Below are positions 32,665 to 44,600 of a stretch of 64,000 bases of DNA, one piece after another. Origin of the DNA: Streptomyces endocoffeicus (GTDB lineage Bacteria; Actinomycetota; Actinomycetes; Streptomycetales; Streptomycetaceae). A program made the translations under genes and the position numbers. The notes under the pieces are model-generated. The model was not told the DNA's origin, ran no database searches, and saw only the letters and a program-made list of their open reading frames with translations. The stretch covers positions 1,922,001 to 1,986,000 of the forward strand of contig NZ_JAERRG010000001.1 in assembly GCF_016741935.1 (NCBI RefSeq), written 5' to 3'. Position 1 is the first letter of the stretch. Every line of letters begins with the position of its first letter.

Positions 32665-35600
32665 TCAGTCCTGCGTATGGGAGGTGTCCCGGCGGGAGGC
32701 GGCCCTGCGGGAAGTGGTCCCGGGCCATGACGGCGGCGTATCGACGATATGGCCGAGCAGATGCAGTGGCGCGGCGCCGACCCCGGCCGCCTCGACCGCG
32801 TCCCAGTAGGCGTGCGCATGGGAGGCGTCGACCAGCCCGTGGACCAGCGGCAGCCCGGACACGGCGGTGTGCAGCAGGGATTCGAGTCGGCAGGAGGCGA
32901 CCGTGCCCGGCAGCCAGGACCGTTCCGCGTAGCCGGAGGCGGCGGCCGGTGGCAGGTCGTCGGCGATGTGCCGCTCGGTGTCGCCGACCGCGAGCAGTCC
33001 GCCCCCGACGGTCAGCACATCACACTGCTCCCGCATCCGGGCGAGGGCGCGTGCGGTGTCGAAGCAGTGCGGGAAGGAGTCGTCGACCACGACGGTGCCG
33101 GGGCGCAGCCGGTCGATGTCGAGAACGGCGGTGCCACCGCTGACGGCGGTGACGATCAAGTCAGCCTCGTACACCGCGGCGGGGAGGCCCGGAGCGGACT
33201 CGGCCGTCGCCACCGACCCGGCCAGCCCGTTCCCGCGCAGCTCCGCGGCGAGCGCCCGCAGGCGGGGCGCGCTACCCGCCACATCGCACAACAGCAGGTG
33301 AGCGGGCGGGCGCGGGGCGCGGGTGAGCAGCAGGTTGAGGGAAGACGTGCCGATCGAGCCGAGTCCGACCATGGCGATGGTCAGGTCGCCCAGGTCGCGT
33401 CCGGTCGTGGCAAGCGCGGCCTGGACGGTCTTGACCACGGACACCGCTGTGGCGGCGTGGCCAGTGGTGATCGTCGCCGCCCCGTCGGTGGCGCGTACCA
33501 CCTCGAATCCGTAGCCGGTCAACGCGGGGATCATGCCCGCCAGGGAGACACAGCGGGCGCCGAGGGATGCGGCGTGGCCGACAGCGCGGGCGGTGTGGCC
33601 GGTGAGCCCGCTTCCCACGGCCAGTTCATCCGCGAACAGCGGCAGTGCGACGAACGCGGAGCGGCCCAATGGTGTCCCGATCTCCTCCAGGAGGCGGGGA
33701 CCGCCGTCCGGGAAGAGCAGTTGCCGCATGTGTTCGCGGGGCAGGTCCGCTGCCGGGATCCCGGCGAGTGCCGCGAGGTGGCCGGGGGCGGGGAGATAGC
33801 CGATGAGCGCGGCGTCCGTGCGGGATGTGCGTGGGGCGGGGGCCAGGGCAGGGCGCGGACGTGGCGTGGCCGCCTGGGTGAGCTCGTCCCGCAGGAGGCG
33901 GGTCAACGCGGCGAAGGCGGGCTCGTCGAGAGCAGCGGCCGAGGCCCTCAGGGTGACCCGCAGCCCGTCCCCGACCGGCCGAACGGCCAGGAACACATCG
34001 GTTCCCACCGGCGGCGGGGCGAGTTCCGTGTCGTGATGGTCCCAGTCGAGGGTGAGCGTCGCGCCGGTGGGTGAGCCGAGGGCGGAGAAGTCCAGATAGC
34101 TGAAGAGGAATTGGGTGGCTCTCGGCAGACCGAGGGGAGTGAGCGGGGCGATCGCGGTGGGCGAGCTGCCGGAAGGCTCACCGCCGGTGGCAGGACTGAA
34201 GCCGCCGCCGGTGCCGGGGACGGTGTCGCCACCGGTGCCGTACGGCCGTGCCGCACCGGCCTTCTCGCTGATCCGGAGCAGGTCGGAGGACGTACCGCCG
34301 GTGCCACCATTCGTGCCACCGCCGCTGTCGTCGCCAGCGCCGTACATCCGTGCGGCCACGGCCTCCTCGGTGATCCGGAGCAGGTCCTCCCGGAAGGAGT
34401 GGAACGACCGGCCGGACGTGGCTCCGGCACCCGCCTCCGCCACGGCGGGGCGCAGCGGTACGGCGGCTGCCAGGGGGCCGAACAGTCGGCTGATGTCGGG
34501 GAGTTGGTGGTCGCGTCCGGTGACCGCCAGGCCGAGGACGAGGTCCCGCCGGCCGGTGAGGTCCGCCAGAGCTCGGTAGTAGGCGGTCAGGACGGGGGCG
34601 TACGGCGTGGCACGGACGGTGGTGGCGAGGTGGCGCAGCCCGGCCGTCAGCTCGGCATCGAGTGTGAACCCCGCCGACCTGAACCCCGCCGACCTGGACT
34701 CCGCCGAGCCGACCCCGGTGGCCCCGGCGCCCGCGTTCCCGCCACTCCGCGCGCCCGAGCGGCGCAGGTCGGGCCGCTGGTACGGGGCGGCGTGGCGGGC
34801 CTGCCAGGCGATGGCAGCCGGGTCCGGGCCAGGGCCCGTATCCGGCTGCTGGAACAGGTTGACGTAATCGCGGAAAGTGCTGCGCAGCGGTGGCAGCCCG
34901 ATCGGCTCGCCACGGCTGAGCCGGTCGTGGACGGTGATCAGTTCCCGGCCGAACAGGGCCGCGCTGTAGCCGTCACCGATGAGGTGGTGAGCGTGTACGA
35001 CAAGCGTGTGCTCGTCGGGGCCGGTGGTCAGCACGCGCAGACGCAGCAGTGGCCACGCCCACGGTTCGAACCGACGACGGCGCTCGTCGGTGACGCGCTC
35101 CTCGACCAGGTCCGGCGATGCCAGCGTCTCGAAGTCGACCGGGAACCGCAGCGCGGGCGGCAGTTCCTGCTGCACCGGCGGGCGGGCACCTGCGGGGAAG
35201 ACGGTGCGCAGCATGGGGTGGCGGACGACAAGGGCATCGACCGCGCGCTGAAAGAGATCGGCCCGCAGCGCACCGCGCAGACGCAATCGAGCCAGCCACG
35301 CGGACCCGGAGCCCGGCGCGATGGCCTCGGCGACCAGAAACCCGCGCTGGGTGGGGGTGAGGGGGTACGGCGTAAGGTCCGCACAGTCCGCACAGTCCGC
35401 ACCGGCGAGGGCGGACATGTCACCGCTTCCCGGAGCGGGCGGGTTTCCCGGAGCGGGCGGAAGGGGCTGGGCGGGCTGGGTTGCCAGGTCGGTGGTGGCC
35501 GTATCCACGGCCGTGGCAAGGGCGGTGAGTGTGCTGTGCTCGTAGATGACCGTCGGCCTCGGCAGGGCGCCCCCTGGCCGTTCCCCCTCGTACGCCTTCT

Positions 35601-38600
35601 CCAGTCGCGCGAACACCTCCAGGACCAGGATGGAGTCGCCGCCGAGTGCGAAGAAGTCGTCCTCGCGGCCGACCTCCGCGACACCCAGTACCTCGGACCA
35701 GATACGGGCCAAGGTGCGCTCGGTCGGTGTGGCCGCCGGGGTGCCATGGGGTTGCGGCGAGGTCGTACCCGTTGCCGCTTCCGTGTCCGCGTCACCTGCC
35801 GTCGCGTCGAGTCGACGGCGGTCGACCTTGCCCGTGCTCGTGAGTGGCAGCGCGTCCAGGAATCGGAATCGGCTCGGGAGCATGTAGTCCGGGAGGGTGC
35901 CGCGCAGATGGGCGCGTAGCTGTGCCGGATCGGGTTCGGGGCCGCTCGGTAGGGGTTCCACGAAGGCGGTCAGTCGGCCGTGGTGGTGCAGTACGGCAGC
36001 CTGGGCGACCCGGGGATGGGTCTGCAGCACCGCCTCGATCTCCCCCGGTTCGACCCGGTGGCCCCGGATCTTCACCTGGTCGTCGAGGCGGCCGAGGAAC
36101 TCCAGTACGCCGTCGGGGCGTTGGCGGACGCGGTCGCCGCTGCGGTACCAGCGTGTGCCGTCGCGCTCGGTGAACGCCGCCGCCGTGAGCGCGGGATCGC
36201 CGAGGTATCCCGGAGTCAGCCCCGTTCCGCCAATGAGGAGTTCACCGGGCTCGTCGGCAGTGCGGTGGCGCCCGTCCTCGGCCACCACCGCGACCTCGGC
36301 GCCGGAGATGGGGCGGCCGATCGGCAGTCGGCGCACCTCATCGCCGGGGCGGGTCTCGATGAGGTGGCAGGTGGCGTTGATGGTGGCCTCCGTCGGCCCG
36401 TACAGGTTGGCGATGCGCTGGCCGGGCCCGAACAGGTCGTACCAGCGGCGGACATGCGCGGCGGGCAGCGCCTCCCCGCCGACGTGGATCCAGCGCAGCG
36501 CCGACAGGTCGGGGCGGGGCGCGCCGCGCCGCACCCGGGTCTCGGCGGCGGTCAGCAGCCGCTCCCACAGTGTGGGCACCGAGCTCCACACGGTGATCCG
36601 GTCCCGTACGACCCGGTCCAGCAGCGCCTCGGGGTCGCGGACTAGATGCCGCGACAGGGTGTGAACGGTGGCTCCGACCAGCAGTGGTGCCAGCAGTTGG
36701 CGTACGGACGCGTCGAAGCACACGGAGGCGGTCTGGGCCAGCCGGTCGCCCGCGCGGTAGCCGAAGGTGTCCACGGCCCAGTCCAGGTAGTTCATCATCG
36801 CCCGGTGGGTGATCGGTACCGCCTTGGGGCGGCCGGTGGACCCTGAGGTGAAGATGACGTAGGCGACGGCGTCGGGGGCAGCGGGGACGGGGGTTGCGGG
36901 GCAGACCGGTGTTGGTGAAGTGTCGTCGATGGCCACCGTCGTCACGGCCCCGAGTGTGTCGGCCGCCGGTCGGGTGGCCTCGTGGCACACCACGTGCCGG
37001 GCCGTCGACCGGTGGAGTTGGTCGGCCAGGCGCGCGGCGGGGTGGGTGGCGTCCAGCGGCACCCACCCCGCCCCTGCCCGCAGGATGCCGACGACACCGA
37101 CGACGGTGTCGGCACCCGGCTCGGTCAGCAGGCCGACCAGATCCCCGGGGGCGACGCCTTGGGCGCGCAGCCGGTGGGCGAGTGCGGCGGAGGCCCGGTC
37201 GAGTGCGCCGTAGGTCATGGTGGCGTCGCCGGTCGCGACCGCGATCTGGTCGGCGGCCGCCCGGAATCGTGCTGAGAGCCGCTGAACGATCCCGCGACCG
37301 GCTGCGGGCAGCGGGATCGGTGACGGCGTCGGTTCCGGTGTCGGTGACGGCGTCCGTTCCGGTATCGGTGACGGCCTCAGTGCCGGTGTCGGTGCCCGCG
37401 TCAGTGCCGGTGTCGGAACATCCCTTCGGGCGGGCGTGACGAGTTCGGCCAGCTCCGCCAATTCGGCGAGGTGTTCGCGTGCCAGTCGCTCCACGGTGGT
37501 CCGGTTGAACAGCCGGGCCGGGAAGTTCCAGGAGAAGTGCAGGGCTCGTTCGCTCTCCCAGCACAGCAGTCCCAGGCGCGTGGCGGCGGATGCGGTGCGC
37601 GCCGCGGCCGGGCGTACCTCGACCGGGCAGTCGGGGTCGGTCGTGGCGGGGAAGCGGGCGAAGCTGAACCCTGCCGGGGAGGCGGTACGCGGCCGGGACC
37701 CGGTGGTGGGCAGCAGCCGGGCGATATCCACGCCGGTGAGCCGGGCGTGCCGCTCCGCGTCCAGCCAGATCGCGCGCAACCGCTGTGCCAGGGCGGGCAC
37801 GGGCTCGTCCGGGTCGACGGTGGCCGCCAGCGGCAGAGTGTCGGCGAGCGGGCCGACCAGCCGGTCGACACCGGCCAGCCGGAGTTCGCGACGGGCGCGT
37901 GCCACGTTGACCACGATGCCGCGCTGCCCGCTCCACCGCGCCAGACAGCGCACGTACCCGGCCAGCAGCAGATGGAAGAGCGAAACGCCGTGGGCGGCGG
38001 CGCACTTGCGCAGCGCGGCGGTGCGGTCGGGGTCGGTGGCCACCTGGTGTGCGGTGAGCGGCGCGGCGGGCGGCGCCTCCGGGTCGCCGTCCCAGGGCAG
38101 GTCAAGGGGCACGGGGTGAATGTGAGCGTGGGCCGCGAGCGTGTCACGCCAGTACCGCCGGTCCTCGGCGAACTCCGGCGAGGACCGTTCCGCCTCGACG
38201 GCGGCGGCGTAGTCGGCGAAGCCCGCTTCCAGCGGTGGCGGCTCGGGTGAACGGCCGTGCGCGAGGGCGGTGTAGACCGACCACAACTCCTCGCCGAGGA
38301 CGTTGAGGCTGAATCCGTCCGCGGCGGCGTGGTGCAGTACGAGCAGAAGGTGGGCGAGGTCGGCGCGCTCGCGCACCAGCACCGCGCGTACGGGTGCCTC
38401 GGTGGCCAGGTCGAAGGGGCGATTGCACAGCGCCTCCTCCAGGTCGGCCAGGGGGCCGTCGGCGTGGCGGATCTCGTACCAGAAGGGCATGGTGTGCGGT
38501 TCGGGCGCCGCCACGTTTTGGGCGGGCGCCGTGCCGTCGGTCTCGATCCTGATGCGCAGCATCGGGTGGCGCTCGGCGAGCAGCACGAGCGCCCGGCCGA

Positions 38601-41600
38601 GCAGACCGGCGTCCAGGGGGCCGCTGATGGTCTGGCGCACGTACGCGTACGCGGCGACCTCGGGGTGCAGCTTGCCGCCGGTGTGGAAGGCCAGTTGGAC
38701 GGGTGTGAGGAGGAGCGGGGCTCCGTTGTCGAACGCGATCGCGCCGTCGTTGTCGGCAGGGTGCGGCGTGGGCGCGGGCCGCTGCGCCGCCACCTGGCCG
38801 GTCGACAGATGGGCGGCCAGCTCGCCGATCGTCCGGTACTCGAAGAAGAGCGTGGGCGGCAGGGCCCGGCCCAGCTCCGACTCCAGCCTCCTGACGAGGT
38901 CCACGGCGGAGAGCGAGTCCAGCCCCATGGTCAGGAACTGCTCGTCGTCGGCGATCTCGGCGGGTGGGCGATGCAGAGCCTCGGCAAGGAGGCGGCGCAG
39001 AACGCCCGCGATGTGGGCAGGGGTGGGGTCGGCCGGGCCGGTCGCGGTGGTCCCCTGTGCGCCGGTGGCCCCGGCGGAACTTCCGCACGTGTCCGTGGCA
39101 GAAGCCGCCGGCTCGGACCCGATGGCGACCGACGCAGCAGTCCCCCATTGGGCGGCGGCCGACACCGCGGAGCCGGGCCGGACAGTGTCCGACCCGGCCG
39201 TCAGCTCGGCCACTACCAGCTGCGCCGCGTCGATGCCGCATGCCGCGTGCAGTGCGGCCAGGCCCGCGCCCGGGGTCAGTGGCGCTACGCCACGGGCCGT
39301 GGCGGTGCCGGTGGCCGTGGCGGTGGCGGTGCCGGTGCCGGTGGCCGTGGCGGTGGCAGTGGCGGTGGCGGTTCGCGACGGGGCTCCGGCGGCCAGGCCG
39401 GTTTCGGCGAACGCGGCGAGGTTGAGCGACTGCCACGGGCGGCCCGCCGCACGTTCGGAGGCGGCGAACGCGTCGAGGAAGGCGTTGGCCGCGGCGTAGT
39501 CGCCGAGCGCACCGGCCAGGCCGGGCAGTACCGAGGTGACCGAGGAGAAGGCCACGCAGACCGCCGGGCGGTGGCCGTGGCGCCACAGGGCCCGGGACAA
39601 CAGGTGGCTGCCGCGCACCTTGGCGGCCATCACCTCGGCCATCTCCTCCGGCGACTTGGTCCGCAGCGTGCCAGTGCGCACCACTCCGGCGGCGTGGAAC
39701 ACTCCGTCCAGCGGCGGCAGATCCACGACCAAGGCCTCGACATCCGCCTCGACGGACACATCCGCCACTCGGTACTCCGTCGTGGCGCCGAGCGCGTCGA
39801 GTTCGGCCATCAGGCTGCCCGGCGGACGGGCCGACCGGCCGGCGAGGACCAGGGTCGGCCGACCACGCCCGGCCAGGTCGCGTGCGAGGGCGGCGCCGAT
39901 CCCGCCCGTACCGCCGGTGATGAGGTAGCTGCCGTCGGGTGGCAGCGGCGAGGACGAGGGCGGCCCGTCGGCCGCCATCGCCACGGGGGTACGGACCAGG
40001 CGGCGCCCCGCCCGCCACGCCACCGCACCCCCGCCCGGCGCGTTCTGCCCGAGCACCTCCCGCTCCAGGGCGTCGAGCCGGGCGTCCAGGGAGTCGTACG
40101 AGGACAGGTCGACGCCGTACGCGGTGAGGCCCGGGAACTCCTCGGGGAGCGCCAGCGCCAGGCCGGTGAGCAACGCCTGGGCGGGGCGCGGCCGTTCGGT
40201 GGTGGCGCCGGTGGCGTGCACGTCCTCGGTGACCGTCAGCAGTCGGCCACCGCCCTGGCTCAGCGATGGGAGCAGGCCCCGGAGCGTGGTCAGTACGGTG
40301 TGCGTCGCGGCGTCGAGGTCCGTCACGGTCGGGCACTCGGCCGCCGGTCCGGCGAGCCAGAGGGTGAGTTGAGCGGGCGGCTCGGCGCGGGAGACGTCAC
40401 CGTCCCGGCGGACCGTGACACCCCGCCACTCCAGGCGGTGGGCCAGCGCACGGGCCAGTTCCGAGTCCGGCCCGGCCAGCCGAACGGTGTCCGGTGTATC
40501 CGGTGCGTCCGGTGTGCCCTCATCGGGGGTGGGAGGCGTCTCGCGCCAGGTGAGTCGGTGCAGCGGCGCTGACGCTGCGGGGTCGGGGTTGTGCTCGTGT
40601 CGGTTTTCGGGCCGGCGCCCGGGCCTGTGCTCCTGTCGGTGCTCGGGCCAGTGGCGGCGGCGCTGGAACGGGTACGTCGGCGCGGGCACACGCGCCCGTC
40701 CCTCGCCCAGTGCCGCGTGGTCCAGGTCCACCCCGCGCGTCCACAGTCGTCCCAAGGCGGTCAGCAGAGCCTGTCCGCCGTCGACACCGCCGTCGACACC
40801 GGTGTCGGCTCCGGTGCCCGGGGCCGCCAGCGCGAACACCTCGGGCGACGGGTCGCGTTCGGCCGCCACGGCGCGGACCGGCCCCAGCAGGGTGGCGCCG
40901 GGCCCGAGCTCAACAAACGTGTCGTACCCGCCGTCCAGCAGCCGCTCGACGGCGGCGCCGAAGCGCACCGGCCGCAGGGCGTGTTCGCGCCAGTGGGCCG
41001 GGTCCAGGGGCGGCTGCCACTCGGCGGTCAGCGTGCTGAGCAGGGGGATCGAGGGCGGGCGAGGGGTCAGTTCGGTGGCCTCGGCGGTGAGCGGATCGGC
41101 CACCGGGCGCATCGTCGGGGAGTGGAAGCCGTGGGATACGGGGAGTTCGCGGACCGTGATCCCGTCGGCGGCCAGCCGCCCGACGGCCCGGGCGACGGCA
41201 TCCGGCGCTCCGGCGATCACCACCTGCCCGGGGGCGTTGACCGCGGCCACGCACAGCGCGCCGGCCGACTCGGCCACCACCCCGGCGACGGCGTCCTCGC
41301 TGCCGCGTACGGCGGCCATGGCGCCCGGTGCGGCCAGTTCGCGCATCAGCCGCCCCCGTTCGGCGGCGAACCGCACCGCCTCGGCCAGGGTCAGCGACCC
41401 GGCGATGCAGGCTGCGGTGATCTCGCCGACGCTGTGCCCGGTGACGGCATCAGGGGTCACGCCCCAGGCGCGCAGCTGTCGGGCGAGCGCGACACCGAAT
41501 GCCACGAGCAGCGGCTGGGAGACCTCGGTGTGGGCCAGGTCGGCGGGCGAGGCGTCGGGGTCCAGGCACCACTGGGCCAGGGTGCGTCCGCGCACCTCGC

Positions 41601-44600
41601 CGACGAGTACGGACGCCTCCTCCATCGCACGGCGGAACTCCGGTGCGGTGCGGTACAGGGCGCGGCCGAGCCCCGGCCGCGCGGTGCCCTGGCCGGGCAG
41701 CAGGAACGCCAGCCGGGGCCGGGAGCGGGCCACGGCGGGAGTGGGGTGGGTTTCGAGACGTTCGGCGAGGTCGCCACGGGACACCATCGCGAGGCGGTGG
41801 GGGCCGTGGTCGCGGGCGGTGTTGACGGTGGCGCACACGTCGCCCTCGTCGAGCTCCGGGTGAGCTCGTAGATGTGCCGCGAGGTCCCGGGCCGCGGCCG
41901 CCAAGGCGTCGGCGCCGCGCGCCGACAGGGTCAGCAAATGCGGACTGCCTTCGGCCTGTGAGCCGACCTGGTCCGCTGGACCGACCTCCGGGCCATGGCT
42001 CGGACCGACCTCCGGGCCATGGCTCGGACCGACCTCCGGGCCGTGGCTCGGACCGACCTCGACGCCCAAGCCACCATCGCCCGCGGCGTCCGCCTCACCC
42101 CACCCGTCAGTGACCGGCCGCCCCCGGCGACGCGGCGGGCGAGAAGGTGCTTCCTCGAGGATGGCGTGCGCGTTGGTGCCGCCGAAGCCGAAGGCGTTGA
42201 TCCCGGCCACCAGCGGGCCGGGGGCCATCCATGCGCGGTGCTCGGTGACCACCTCGAAACCGGCCGTGCCATCGTCGGGGAGAGCGGTGGCGGGTGGATC
42301 GTGGTGCAGCGAGGCGGGCAGCCGGCGATGGCTGAGGGCCAGGACCACCTTGACCAGGCTCGGCATGGCGGCGGCGTTGAGCAGGTGGCCGAGGTTGGTC
42401 TTCACCGAGCCCAGCAGTCGGGGGCGGCCGTCGGCGCGGGGCGGGAACGCCTGGTTCAGGGAGCGTAGTTCGACGGGGTCGCCGAGGGCGGTGCCGGTGC
42501 CGTGGGCCTCGACGTAGGACACGCTGTCGGGGTCGACGCCCGCGTCGCGGTACGCCTGGACGATGATCTCCCGCTGGGTGAGCGCGTTGGGGGCCAGCAG
42601 GCTCAGCGAACGCCCGTCGTTGTTCACCGCGGTGCCGCGCAGCAGGGCCAGGACCGGATCGTTCGCGCGGTGTGCGTCGTCCAGCCGGGCCAGGACGATC
42701 GCCGCGCCGCCCTCCCCGGGGACGAAGCCGTCGGCGGCGGCGCTGAAGGCGTGGCAGCGGCCGGTCGGCGAGAGCACGCCCGCCTGCTCCAGCAGCCGGT
42801 GGCCGGTCGGGGCCAGCGCGAGGTTGACTCCGCCCACCACGGCGAGGTCGCACTCCCCCGCCTGAAGGCTGCGGCGCGCCAGGTGCAGCGCGACCAGCGC
42901 CGACGAGCAGGCGGTGTCGACGGCGAGGGCCGGACCGGTCAGGTCCAGGCTCTGCGCCACGCGGGCGGCGACGAGGTTGGGGAGGTTGCCGACCAACGCG
43001 GCGGGAGGCAGCCCGCCGTCCGGGCCGGCGGCCCGGGACAGCAGTTCGCGGTAGCCGCTGTCCCCGGTCGCGGCGAACACACCGATGCGGCGGCCCGCCC
43101 GCCTGGACCCCGCGTAGCCCGCGCGCTCCAGGGCCTCGTGGGCCAGTTCGAGGAAGATCCGGGCCTGTGGGTCGGTAGCGGCCGCCGCTTCGTCGTCCAT
43201 GCCGAAGTACGTGGCGTCGAAGCGGGACGGGTCGTCCAGGAAGGCGCCCCACCGGGCGGTGGCCTCCGGCCGGGGCGTCCAACGGGCGGCCGGTACGGGG
43301 CCGACGGCGTCGTGGCCGGCCACGAGCCGGTCCCAGAAGGCGTCCGGGGTGTCCGCGCCGGGGAAGCGGCAGGCCATGGAGACGACCGCGATCGTTCCCG
43401 GGCCGGGGTGGCTTACGGTGGCGCGGGGGCGGGCGGCCTCCGGCGGCCCGTCGCGCCGCGCCGCCACCACGTGTTCGGTCAGCGCGGCCACCGTGTCACG
43501 GTCGCGCAGCACCGCCGGTGGCACCGTGACGCCGAAGGCGTCCTCCACCTCGGCGAGCACCTCCATCGCCTTCAACGAGGAACCGCCCACGGCCAGAAAC
43601 CGGTCATGCGGACCGATGGCGTGCTCGGACACGCCCAGCACCCGCGCCCATATGCCGGTGACGGCCCGCGCGACCTCCCGCCGCGAGTCCAACGCCCCGG
43701 TGACGGGCCGCCGGTCCAACGCCCCGGTGACGGCCCCGGCGGCCGCGGCCGAACCCCCGCGCCCCCACCGCTTCGCCACCTCGGCGTAGGCCCCGGCCTC
43801 ATAGCGCTCGCGCATCGCACGTCGCCGCAGCTTGCCGCTTGTGGTTCGGGCGAACGCGCCCGGCGGCAGGGGCAGCACCCGTACGCCGTCGTGGGCGAGG
43901 GCCTGCCGGACCCGTGCCGCCACCTGGGCCAGTACGGTGGCCGCCGCGCTCGGCGGACTGGGCCAGCGTACGAACACCACCACCCGTTCCGTGCCGTCGG
44001 CCGGGTCGGTGGAGCCCACCGCCGCGGCCAGGGGTGGTGTCGGCAGGCCGGGGGTGGCCGCCGCCACTTCCTCCAGGTCCGGCGCGTGGAAGGTACGGCC
44101 GGACACGAAGAGCACGTCCTTGTGGCGGCCGGTGACGCACAGCCGGCCGTCGGCCAGGAAGCCCAGGTCGCCGGTGCGCAGCCAGCCACCCGCATACATG
44201 GCGGCGGTCGCCTCGGGGGCGTTGCGGTAGCCGCGCGCCACCTGGGGTCCGCGCACCTGGATATGGCCCACCCGCCGGTCGTCCAGCGGGCAGTCCGCGT
44301 CGTCCACGATGCGCACCTCGCACCCGGGCAACGGCAGCCCGACGTCCATCAGCTCCACGGCGTCCGGGCCCCGGGCGGTGTCCACCGCGTGGCCTCGGCC
44401 GAGGGCCGCCCGGTCCAGGACACGCTCCACCGCCACCTCGCCCAGGGGCGGGAAGGTGACCGCCAAGGTGGCCTCGGCCAGGCCGTAGACCGGCAGCGGT
44501 GCCCGCTCGTCGAGCCCGGACGTCCGCGCCTTCGCCACGAACCTCCGCCACACCGCCGGGGCGATCGGCTCGGCACCGACCAGGACCAATCGCACGGAGG

